Shown here one piece after another: positions 12,406 to 24,400 of a stretch of DNA of 64,000 nucleotides. Source of the DNA: Apostichopus japonicus (lineage: Eukaryota > Echinodermata > Holothuroidea > Aspidochirotida > Stichopodidae); contig NC_092579.1 of assembly GCF_037975245.1 (NCBI RefSeq), forward strand, positions 4,798,001 through 4,862,000, written 5' to 3'. The notes under the pieces are model-generated. The model made no database searches. It saw only the letters and a program-made list of their open reading frames with translations, and was not told the DNA's origin. Position 1 is the first letter of the stretch. Every line of letters starts with the position of its first letter. The position numbers and the translations under genes were made by a program.

Positions 12406-15400
12406 GTACGGTGAGACGTCTTCTAACCTTTCTAAAGATGGTGGACAAATGATTTTGATCACTTGAACTAATGTAGGTGTAGGGTATAATTAACCCGAAT
12501 GTCCTGCGCTGTCGATTTCACTGTACACACTGTATAACATAACTTTATAGTGCTTATGGGCCAAATACTGACCTCTGCTAGAAAACGACTCTTTCTATGC
12601 CTAGCTTATACAGATAATTTTAACTGAAGCATATATCAGCAAGAAACGCTCAATGCAGGTTGGCAATGCGTCGAAAAAACAGACTATTACAACCACAAAA
12701 GTTGGCATCCGAATTTCGGGATGGAATTTGCTACATGGATCTTACTTCATGGATCTTGCTTCATGCATCTTCAAATTGAGAGGTGTGGGGGAAAGGGGAG
12801 GGTTGTAACTTTAGGACTGTCTCCGCTGGTCACGTGGTACCGACATCATTGGACATTATTGTATATTTATAAAGGGTTTTTTTTACAGCTTTGATGGTCA
12901 TTTTAGATCCACGGGGAAAGGGACAGGGGATTTTAATATACTTGGTCCTATATTACTAGTCCTATATTTATCAGAAAGGTACTGTAATTAAAGGTTACTG
13001 TTTATAACTCTATACAATATGGTTAAGTAGTCTGCAGAAGATTTCAAGAAGCTAAAGCGTAGCGTAGTACAAAAGATACAAAAGTCTACCAGATGTAAAT
13101 TGATCTCAGTAGCAGCCTTTAAGATAATAGGATTGTATACGGTAACTTCGCTAGATGCACAGGGGACAAAAGATGATTCTTTGAAGGTAAAGCTATCATG
13201 GGCGGCGATCCGTACTTCCGAATGGGGGGGATATGACCTTGTTGACTATCTAAGCGTAGCGCCACCATGTGTTGGCGCGAAGCGTACAAGAAAATTTTGG
13301 GATTTACAAACCCTCTAGATGGCCGGAAACGGCACTTCCCGAGGTTTCCAAGCGGCATATATAATACCCAACTTTAATTTTTTTTTTATTTATTTGTTTG
13401 CCACAAAAGTACAAAGTAGAGGGAAGTCTTCCATAAAGCTTAAAAGCTTAACAATGTGGAAGACTCCCTGAAGAAAGAAAATAGGGATATCATGTCCGAA
13501 ATATCTCAAAATCAGGATCCAAAGTACTTTTGTTTTTAATTTCGGGTGTTATTTTGGGAAAATTGCCCCTGTCAGTCTTGTTTCAGGCGCTACGTTAGAA
13601 TGTTCGAGAGCTCTTTTATATTATTCAATGAAGAAAATGGCCTCATGCAGGCTATTATAGGCCTATACACATGCAATACACAACTTACACATAGTCAGGC
13701 GCGGCGGAACGGAAAAATTATTGGGGGGGCTAATGTGTGGAGACTATCTAAGCGGAGCGCCACCATCGGTTGGCGCGGAGCGTACAAGAAAATTTGGGTT
13801 TTTTCAAACCCCCAGATGGCCGGAAACGGCACTTTCCGAGTGTTTTATGCTGCGAATACCCAGCCCTAAAATATAGGTCTCAAGCCTGCAATTTCTCAGA
13901 TTGCACGTAAAAGTCTGTAAAAACATTGTAATTTTTATATTCGATGGTTTTTTAAGAGAGTAGCTATTACTCGTAGTGTACTCGCAAAGATGTTTTTTAG
14001 TGTAGTAAGGGCAGTGGCGGAGCTAGAGTATTGGTCAGGGAGGGCGAGAATGGTCTGTAGGGGAGCTTTCGACACTATCTAAGCGGAGCGCCACCACAGG
14101 TTGGCGCGGAGCGTACAGAAAATTTTTGAGTAAAGATACTCCCTAGATTGCAGGAAATGACCCTTTCCGGGGCCTTGCTAATTTGCAGATAAACGGAGAA
14201 TAAATAGGTGTCGTCGCCATTTTGTCGGAAAATTAAACCAACAGAATATGACAAATATCAATAGGTATATGAGAGCGCAATAAAATAGTCAAAAATCGCG
14301 AATAAGTAAAAAGTAGTGAAAAGCTGAAAAGGGCGCCAGCAGTCCATTTGAGTCCGTCAGGGGGGGGGGAGGCATCCGCCCCCTGACTGTATATATGGAC
14401 GCTCCGCCACTAAGTAAGGGGATGTTGGAGAACTGGCTGAAATGAGGCAAGTCATTGGCCTAAGACGAAGTTGTGTTACGCTTACCGGTACTAACACTCA
14501 CTGCTTCCACTTTTCACTGCTTCCCAACCGCGTGAAGACTCGGTTGGGGTGACAATGTGGTCTATAGCCAGGGGACGGGCCGAGGGTCACCCAGCAATTA
14601 CTAAAATTATTACACCTATAGTGTATACGTGTGCATCGGACAGATCGACAAGTATGCATTGAAAAATGGGCAGATGCACGTTTCGGAGCCTTGGTAAATA
14701 TTGGGGGGGCTTATCATGCATTTGCCCCCTCAACTTTTTTATTGGGGGGGCTGAGCCCCCCCAAGCCCCCCCCCCCCGGTTCCGCCGCCACTGCACATAG
14801 TTACATTCCTAGGTACCGATTGCTAGGGCATCCAGGTGAAACGTGTATTAAGCATTACCCTGGTAACATGAGATTCTCAGCTGTTCGAGGGAACATGTTC
14901 GTGTGTAGGCCTACTATAGGGCCTATATGAATACTATGAGGGTGCATATATGTACTATATCAATACCGTGGGCGCAATAATACATTTTGTTGTTATAGGG
15001 CCAATGAAGCCTACAGTCAACTATTCTTGCTTTATAAAGACGGTTTATTTGAAAAGATCGCACTGCGTTTATGGTAGGCGAGAAATGAAGCTAAAAAGAG
15101 CCGTGCATTCACGATGATGCATAAATGAAGGCATGAAAAAATTCTTATCCCTGGCATTTGGTGGGGGGATATGGTGTATTACATCCCCTCCACCCATTTT
15201 CATGGGGGGATATATCCCCCCTTCCCCCCCCCCCCCCAGGATCGCCGCCCATGAAAGCTGTACGGTAGGCTAATAACGATATCTTTGATTTGGATGTACA
15301 CATGTTGTTTAGTTTTATCCGTCAAATGAAAGGGATTTCACAGTGTAATGTTTGAAGGATGCCGCCAGTACGAGACAGATTTATTCTTATACAGGCCTGT

Positions 15401-18400
15401 GGTCAAAACAGTCGAAACCGATACAAATTTTCCCTAACTTCGCGCATGCGTTTTACATTTTGTTATAATTCCGGTAAAATGGTGGAAAACTTTCTTGACA
15501 GCAACGTGTCTCAGAATACAAATTTGACATTCCTGGCAAGGAATACATTTTACCTGGCCTCATCGAGAATGTATGGATTAACATATTCCGTTCGAAAAAG
15601 TGGTTAAATGTTGACTTTCAAACCGTGATGGACTGCAGCTACAGCTATTATCAGTGAAGCTATAATGCATATAACAGTCGCTGGAAGTCAGGTGACACGC
15701 GGAGTTACCGTGCACTATCATATTATGTGGTCGGGTCCTTTTCCCGGCCGTTATCAAACAGTTATTTCTACACTGGCTGCAGATCTGAATGTATATATGT
15801 ATGTATGTTTGTATTTTAGATCCTCCTGCAAGCAGGAACTCGCGAAGAAGCCATCATTGGCTTATCAAAGCCGCAGGCTGGCCGAAATCGGTCTCTTGGG
15901 TTCATATTTAACGTCCATGATTATGAATTGTCAATTGTCAACAACTCTCTAACTGGACGACATACATTAATCTCAGTGGAGTGATTCGAACTCGGGACCT
16001 TATGATTGAAAGGCACCGGGCGTTAACCACTGAGCTAACACTCCTAGAATACGTCGATCCTTTGCCCTGCATGACGGCGGGTCATACAATGTATCTATGT
16101 TTCTACATCTTTCTCTCTATCTCTCTTGATCTGCGATAGACGAAAAGGCTTCCATTTGTCGAAGAGCGTCGAGGGCCTTTCGCAAATGGCGCTCAGCGGA
16201 ACGTCTACGTCGAAAACAGTTAAAGGAGCTACTGAAGAAAATCGAAGAAATAACAGCAGCCGCTGACCGACTAACACTGAGACTCAACAGGGCGAACGAA
16301 ATACAGGAAATAAATGAAATACAGGAAATACAGGAATTACAGGAAATGGCGATTAGATACCGACAGCGAAAAAAGAAAAACTTGAGGTCAAACATTTGTA
16401 GACGTTTATTCCAGAAAAGTAATTACTTCCTTTCGAAATTTACATGTTTTCTTTGGGGGAGGGTTGTGAGATGGGGGTGGGGTGGACATGCATATTCTGA
16501 TCCTTGTTAGGTGACAAATTTATGTGTTCGTCCTGGTATGCATGTTTAAGGTTTATTGTCTGTCGAGTTCAACCAAGTTCACTTATGAGCATAGTACCCC
16601 CGCCCCTCTCACACCTGATTGGTAGCAACTGTGGGTTAATTAACAGGCACTAACCTTGTAACATCTCCCACCTCCTACGCACAATTGCGGACACCCATGG
16701 CCGACTGTCAAAGAATTAACATTGAAAATTACGTTTAAGCTTATATTTGATTGTCCTATTGAAAGAACCTACTGGCAAATATTCTTATTGCTAATAACAG
16801 GAATAAAGTAACGTCTTATATTTTAATGGCAGGAAAGTACTTCCGCCAACCGCTTGTCTCTCCTTTAGTGATGAGTCCAGTTCACTTTGATGATCACAAC
16901 GATTCTACTAGGAGTGATGCCGCTATTACGTCACAACTATCTAGGACATCAGACGACATCTCAAATTACAATCATCACGAAACTGTAGAACCGTATTTCC
17001 TTCGTGAGGAAACGAGTGACAACGACAGCCTAGAGGTAAAGCAATACGTACTCTGGTATGACGTCACTGGGAAATTGAGCACATCGGTGGGGAAGAAATA
17101 ATTAGGGGTGGGACCAGTTCATTCAAATGCTTTATTTGTTGGGTCATATGTTACGTTAAATTATGTTATGCTACACAGCTATGTTATGCCATTGAGTTCC
17201 ATAACAACTACGTGGTTATACTATGCTACACTATGCTATCATGCCATGCCATATTATGCTATGTTATTTTGTGTTGTGCTGTGCTATGTTACGTTGTGTT
17301 GTGCTCTGATGTGTATTGTTATGTTATGTTATGTTACGTAACGTGTTATGTTATGTGATGTGATGTGATGTAATGTTACGTTATGTTATATTGCACAGGT
17401 CAATTATGACGGAAGTGATCTGGAGGAGGTAGAGGAAACGGATGAAACCCAATGGGAAGAAATGGTGGAACGACAGGAAGAGAAACAGCTATGTGTCGAA
17501 ATGGAGGATGGAGAAGAGGGAGAGCAGGATGACGAGGAAGTAGAGGAGGAGAAGAAAGATGACGGGCAGGGAGAGAGGGAGGAGGAAGAAGAGGATGAGA
17601 AGGTGGGGGAGGAGGGAGATGACAAAGGCGAAGAAGAAGCAGATGAAGCAGAAGACGACGACGAAGCGGAGGAGGGAGAGGGGAAGGAGGCAGACGAGGA
17701 GGGAAGTAAAGAGGACGAAGAGGAGGAGACAGAAGCGGAGGAGGATAGTGAAGACGAAGAAGAAGATGTCGAAGAGGCAGAAGAAGCAGAGGAGGACGAG
17801 GAGGAGCATGTTGAACCAGCACCAACAGGAAGACGGTAAAATGACGTGATGAAAGACATTATGAGAAGAAACATTTGCACCGATTTGCACTCTCGTTTAA
17901 TTTAATTAACCAATGTAACCAACAAAACTTCATTTAAAATGAAATGAAAAGTAACATTATGAACACGGACCTAAATTGAAATGGATTAAATTTGTTGTTT
18001 CAAACCACACTACATATTGTAACATTCAATGACATGTCATATCATCCCGCCATAACATACGTTAACCAAACCTACCACATTTCATGAAATAATATCACAC
18101 CACATTTATACTATGCGCACCACATCACGCCAAGTCGCGCCGTTTCATGGTACACCACACACACTCACGCACGTCATGTGACATCATACGACACCATACC
18201 CACACCGCCCAAATCACATCACACAATTCCACACCGCCCATATCACACCTCATCACAACACAATTCTACAAATCACTCTTGCTTACGCTAACTTATCAGC
18301 CTCCACAGAGGATCCACTGGCAAACAGTGTATTCTATTTATTAATTTTTTTTTTTTTCCCCGTTCTTTACAATGATGTGTGATCTGTCGAACAGGTCAAC

Positions 18401-21400
18401 TAATCAGCAGTTTCTTTTCAAAAACACTCTGTGTTTAACTATAGTATTTGTTAACGTTCATATCAAGGGCGTAGGAACCGGGGGGCTGGGGGCGCCAGCC
18501 CCCCCCCCCCAGTGAAAAATGTGGAGGGGCGGAAGTATCATTCCGCCCCCCCCCCCCCGCTCCGCAAGTCAGAAAACCCCTTTTTCATTTCCAAATGAGA
18601 AAAAAAATCTCATTTGGAGCACCAAATTGCATCTAAGGCCAGGTGAAAATACAAAATTAAGTTTACAAAATGGAGTGGGTGTTGAAGAGTGCTATATTGC
18701 ACCAAATTGCATCTGAGGCCACCTGGAAATGCAAAAAATTCCAAAGGGGAGGGGGACACCCCCTCCCCTTAGACCCCTCCCCCAGGCCGGCCATCAGTCT
18801 TCAGCCCCCCCACTCAAATGTACCTTCCTACGCCACTGGTTTATATTAAACTTAAAAAAGCAGATAATAAATCATTTTATATTTGTATTGTATTTTTGTC
18901 CGTGTTAACAGATTCGTGGACCATGCCACTCGATCTTCAATGGCCAGAATTATCGCCAGGAAAGCAGCATTTCGCAGAGCCAGAGGTAATTCGCTAAACT
19001 GGTACTACCATTAAACATATGGAACCTTTACTTTCCCAATTTTGGGCGCACATGCCCTAAATCATGTACTGTGACTCCAAGGTAGATCCGGTGGCCTGGT
19101 ATAGTGCCCTTAAAGGGCAACAGTATTGCTCCCAAGTATGCTGGACATTTAGCCATTGGTCATCCTTGTTCAGTTTTGTTTTCTTCAAAAACAAGCATTT
19201 TACTGCTACTCCGTAAAGGAAGTTCTCTACACTGAGACACACTAAATTATTTATTTTTAACAATTCTCAATGGCTGGGACTAATTTTGGATGATCACAGC
19301 CTCAAGAAACTTATATTGTAAAACTGCTAGCTATTATTAAAAAAGAAAAATATTTGGAGTCATTATTACCCTTAATCATGTAATCTCTTAGTATTTAAAC
19401 AATTAATAGACTAATTACAGGGGCGTATCCAGGATTTTCCAATGGGGGGGGGGCGTCAGGCATGAATCCTCCCCTTAGACCCGTCCTGGGGGATGGGTCT
19501 AAGGGGAGGGGTGGACAATTTTTGCTTTCGAAGAAGGGCTGAAATGCAAAATAGTGCCATATGCATGGGCGGCGATCCGTACTTCCGAGTGGGGGGGGGG
19601 GATATGACCTTGTTGACTATCTAAGCGTAGCGCCACCATGAGTTGACGCGAAGCGTACAAGAAAAATTTTGGGATTAACAAACCCTCTAGATGGCCGGAA
19701 ACGGCACTTCCCGAGGTTTCCAAGCGGCATATACCCAACTTTAAAATAGGGATGTCATGTCCGAAATATCTCATAATCAGTATCCAAAATACCTTTTTTT
19801 AATTTCGGGTGTTATTTTGGGAAAATTGCCCCTGTCAATCTTGTTACAGACGCAACGTTAGAATGTTCGAGAGCTCTTTTATATAATTCGATGAAGAAAA
19901 TGGCCTCATGCAGGCTATTCTAGGCCTATACACATGCAATGAGCGTGCATATATGTACTATATCAATACCGTGGGCGCAATAATACATTTTGTTGTTATA
20001 GGGCCAATGAAGCCTACAGTCAACTATTCTTGCTTTATAAAGACGCTTTATTTGAAAAGATCGCACTGCGTTTATGGTAGGCGAGAAATGAAGCTAAAAA
20101 AGAGCCGTACATTAACGATGATGCATAAATGTAGGCATGAAAATATTCTTATCCCTGGCATTTGGTGGGGGGGGGGATATAGTGTATTACATCCCCTCCA
20201 CCCATTTTCATGGGGGATATATCCCCCTTCCCCCCCCCCCAGGATCGCCGCCCATGGCCATATGTGATCCATTTTTCGACCTTAATAATAAGCAACATTT
20301 CAAGTAAATATGGACACAAAATGCACAATTTAGTATGGCTGGCATGTCACTTAGTGTTTATAGTGATAATACAAACCACATTACCATCTACACTCTTAAT
20401 TTTTCCGGGTCACTTTTGTGACCCGGATTCCGGATAAAAATAGTTTCATCCTTTTCAGGATAAGTTTAATCCATTCCCGGATAAAATTCAACCATTCCCG
20501 ATTCAATTTCATTAGGCATGGTATCATTCCTTTGTACCGTTCCTGATCAGAACGTAGCGCTTGATGCTATTGGCTGATGTACATCATGTGACATAAGCTT
20601 TGATTGTGCTTGCAGCGCTCGAACGCTACTCGTAGCCATCTTTTCCAAACTTTGCACTCACGAAATGCTCTTATGGATCTCGTAAGAGCAAAATTACTTC
20701 AATGGGGATTGGAGAAGTACGTCAAGAATTTCAAAGGTGAGTTATTAGGCACTTTCCATTTCGTTTGTTGTGTTAATCATACGCAATAAATTTAGTGATT
20801 TGAAGAAGCTATGCTCACTCCGTGACGGGTTTACTCTGGCCTAGCGTTATACAGTGTGCACTATAGTGTGTAGCGTGTGGTGGTTTTTGATTGACTGTAC
20901 TGTACAGTATACTACAGTACTGTACATGCCTACACACAACAGTATGCAGTACTATTGTGAAGCCTCTATGGTGCTACAGAGCAAACAGTATTACTGTATA
21001 GTGGCCTATTAGTGGGTTCTAATGTTCAGTTGCTACTTCACCACAAAGTGGATTGTCATTTTTCGATAACCAAATAAATTGAATGACATAAGTAAGGCAG
21101 GCAAGGCCTAATAAGGGTTCCTGGTAATTTAGATTTAGGTAATGTAAGACTTGCCTCCAGTGGGAATCAGTCTTTCCCTGTACAGTATGTTCTATATAAG
21201 GTGATCATTTACAAATAAGGCATAAGCCTATATGCTACTGTAGTGTTGTGGTTGGACTGGGCCCAGTAGTGGAGTGTACTGAACTGTACTTTTGCGTTGA
21301 AATGAAAACAACACTGATTTTTCGTACTTTTTTTTTTAACCAATATTTAAATAAGTTTCTGCAAAAGAAAAAAACAGAGATGGTAAAGTCATCATTAAAT

Positions 21401-24400
21401 CGCAAATACATTTGTAGGCTAGTGTCCATAGGTTCATGGTATTGTGTAATAATACAGTCGACGCTTGAAGTAGCGATTCCGCGAATATTTCAGGTATACC
21501 CGGTTATACCGAGCAGGTATGCTGCTTTATGTTAATGCTTATACCGATACACCTTTGCATAAAGTTGCTTATGGTCTTGCCTAGTAATGGCAAAAAGAGG
21601 GGTAAAAGAACACACTAAATGGTATGCAGAAACTTCTCTGAATTCTTATACTGTTCATGGAAATAGATCATAAAGATCTGAGATCCGTATTGAAACGTTC
21701 TGTAAACTTCATTTATGGCAATATGTTTTAAAATGCAAAATAAGGTAAGGAAAAATTGGCCAAATACAGGTCTTTTCAAATTGTGTTCATATACCATACT
21801 GTGTGCAAAAGTGGGTGCTGTACAGTATGGCTTGTGATAAGAATAGGCTCTTAATTGCATGAGGTCTGCAGATAAAAAAAAAAATGCAGAAATGAACTTT
21901 CATGGAGGTATTACTACAATAAATTTTTAGAGAAGTAACATTTTGCTATCATATGTTGTCTTTGCTAAATTTCAGGAAGTCTAGTTTTGTGCTGGCACAG
22001 GTCGCCATGAAGCAACAGTCAACCTGGAAAACCGACTGCGATACGTGAGGAGAAAGGACCAAAATAAGACAAAGAAGTCTGTTTGCGACCCTCATAAACC
22101 TTCAAAGCTGGTTGACACAACAGATTTGAAATTGATATCAGGTAAATTAAATTTATTTATTTATCCATCCATCCATCCATCCATCCATCAATACATCCAT
22201 CCATCCATCCATTCATTCATTCATGTAGTTTTTGCATCTAGTTACTTTTGTTGCTTAAAACGATATCAATGATTGTTCTTCACAGATGATGCAGAGGAGT
22301 GTGTTATTTCAGCGGTGGTAACGTGTCTGGAAACTGGAGTATCACAGAGCCTTTAATATCAGAGACAATAAGAAGAGTTCTGTGGGAGATATTCTCTCAG
22401 AAAATACACAACAGATGACATGGTAAGAGTTTTACTCACTACATGTGCTATTCTAGCTCAGTCACTTGGCGAACAGGAACCCGAACTAAAGTGCCAAAAG
22501 CTTACTGTTGCTGTAAGACTTAAGAAGAGTGAATAATGCCATGTTGTAGGCTACACATTATATATCAACGTTAATTGGGCCATAAGAGTATGGTATGAGT
22601 GTTTTGCTGGTCCTTTTCTAGCCTTTCCTTGGGTACCTGTTAGGTTGATTGCAATTTTACTGAGCTTCAAAATCATGCAAATCTGCTTTTTCTCTTTCTT
22701 TTATGACTCTACTATTTTTAGTACTTTAAGTTAACGAAGGTTGCCTCACATTCTTAAAATCATATATGTTTCTCAGAGAGAATGACCTAACGGTTATGAA
22801 ATGATTGAGAATCACAATGATAATGATGCATGGTGTTGGTGATGGTGGTGGTGATGATGATAGTGAAGATGGTGGTGGTGGTGATGATGATGGTGGTATT
22901 GATGATGATGGTGGTGTTGGTGATGATGATGATGAGGAGCTGGTTGCAAAATTTCAAAATTGTGGCAATGTATGGTTGTATCCTTGTATGTCAGAATGTT
23001 GCAATTTGAAAACAAAAATGTGTAATTTCTCATATATCTTTTCAATAGATTGGCACAAACATACCATCTGTCCTTGATAAAGTTCAACAGCCACGGCCTT
23101 TCGTTTTGGCATGAGGACCAAGAGAGCAACCAGAGCAGGTGTTTAGTAGAGTTGAAAAAAGGGGGCTACCTTGCAATGACTTCTGCAGACAGTTGACATA
23201 TGTTTTAAAATGCTTGATACTTGAAATAGAATGATACTACCTGGGACTTTTTGAGAACTGAAATAGAATGATACTACCTGGGACTTTTTGAGAACTTTTT
23301 GAACCAGAAGACTGAGTAATCATCACCTTTCTCTTACCCGTCATGGTATTAATGGATATCACATTATCTTAGATAACAAATTTATTCATAGTTTGAGTTC
23401 AGTTTGTCCACTAATGTTCAATATTGACAAGTCAAATTGCACTGGAATAGTTCGGGTGAGCCGGTTGCATAATTGAATTGCACAAATTCCTCATTGTTAT
23501 GTGTGAGCTGTTCAGATTTTAAAGAGGTGAATAGAGGGATGGTGTTATTTCTAGTATAAAGAGTGAGTGATGCATTGGTACTTAACCTGCCCCCACCATC
23601 TCCCCCAACTCAAATCTGCCTATGCCACTCAAAGTAACAAGAGAAACATCATCAAGCATTCATACTTGATTATGCAAGCACTTGTCCATTTCCAAACATG
23701 TTGGTGGTTCAGTGAAATACTTAAGTTTTCGAAGTATTTTCATTTATTTTAATACATAGAACATTCGATGCAATTAATATTTAATAAAATTTTGCAGAGG
23801 TAAACATAGTAAGAAAATTATTTTTACAAACATTTTCTTATTCCCATGACAAATCACATCTCTATCATTTCTGCTGTATGTAACAAAGTTTTGTGCATGC
23901 AATTTAAAGTCTTACCTATTGTTAAGTTGTACAATATCAAAGTTGTGTCATTCTATAGTACTAAGTTATTCGTAACAAACCAACATATATCAAAGTAACA
24001 TTATTTGGTAAATAATGTAAGACCATTCGTTGAGAGGCTGGTGGAGTAGCATTTTTCAGAATTGTTCATTTTCCGGCAATATGTAGATTTCAAAGGTTAA
24101 AGTTAGCAGGAGATGATCTCTTTTAAGCACATTCTAATATTTGAACCTATTGTAGGATATCTTTAGTGGAGATTTTAAAGCATAAGACATGCTTCTAGTT
24201 AGAAAATAAAGATTTTGAAAGCAAAAAGTTACACATAAATTGCCACAACAAGTCACGAGTCACATATATAGCAGGGATATAACTAAAAATAGTATACACT
24301 TTTGCTGCCTTGATAAAACTCTCGCATTCCATCCACTTTTCCATTTCCGCTTTTGTTCATCAGTATTGTAACCCCCATATCAACCTCTTTCTGTAAGTAG

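Larger units (their letters stand above)
13197..15253. mobile_element. hAT-like MITE, copy 1, carrying nested insertions
   Basis: Termini are CATGGGCGGCGATCC and GGATCGCCGCCCATG, a perfect 15-bp inverted repeat. Flanks are AAAGCTAT (13189-13196) and AAAGCTGT (15254-15261), a near-exact 8-bp target duplication. The outer parts, 13197-13677 and about 14938-15253, match the uninterrupted copy at 19564-20256. The middle holds a further element at 13696-14793. It lies in intron 1 of Gene A. Confidence 0.85.

Noticed and set aside
15819-15890. Candidate Gene A exon after TATTTTAG
   Set aside because: The acceptor is plausible, but the donor (ATCG|GTCTCT) is poor and Gene A exon 1 joins exon 2 in frame without it. 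No counterpart in Gene B.
17404-17890. Long minus-strand frames over the acidic exon (Ser-, Pro/Leu- or Phe/Leu-rich)
   Set aside because: They are mirror images of the GAG/GAA tract. The plus-strand frame has splice sites and the phase pattern shared with Gene B.
22812-23129. His-rich minus-strand frame
   Set aside because: Caused by the GAT/GGT microsatellite.
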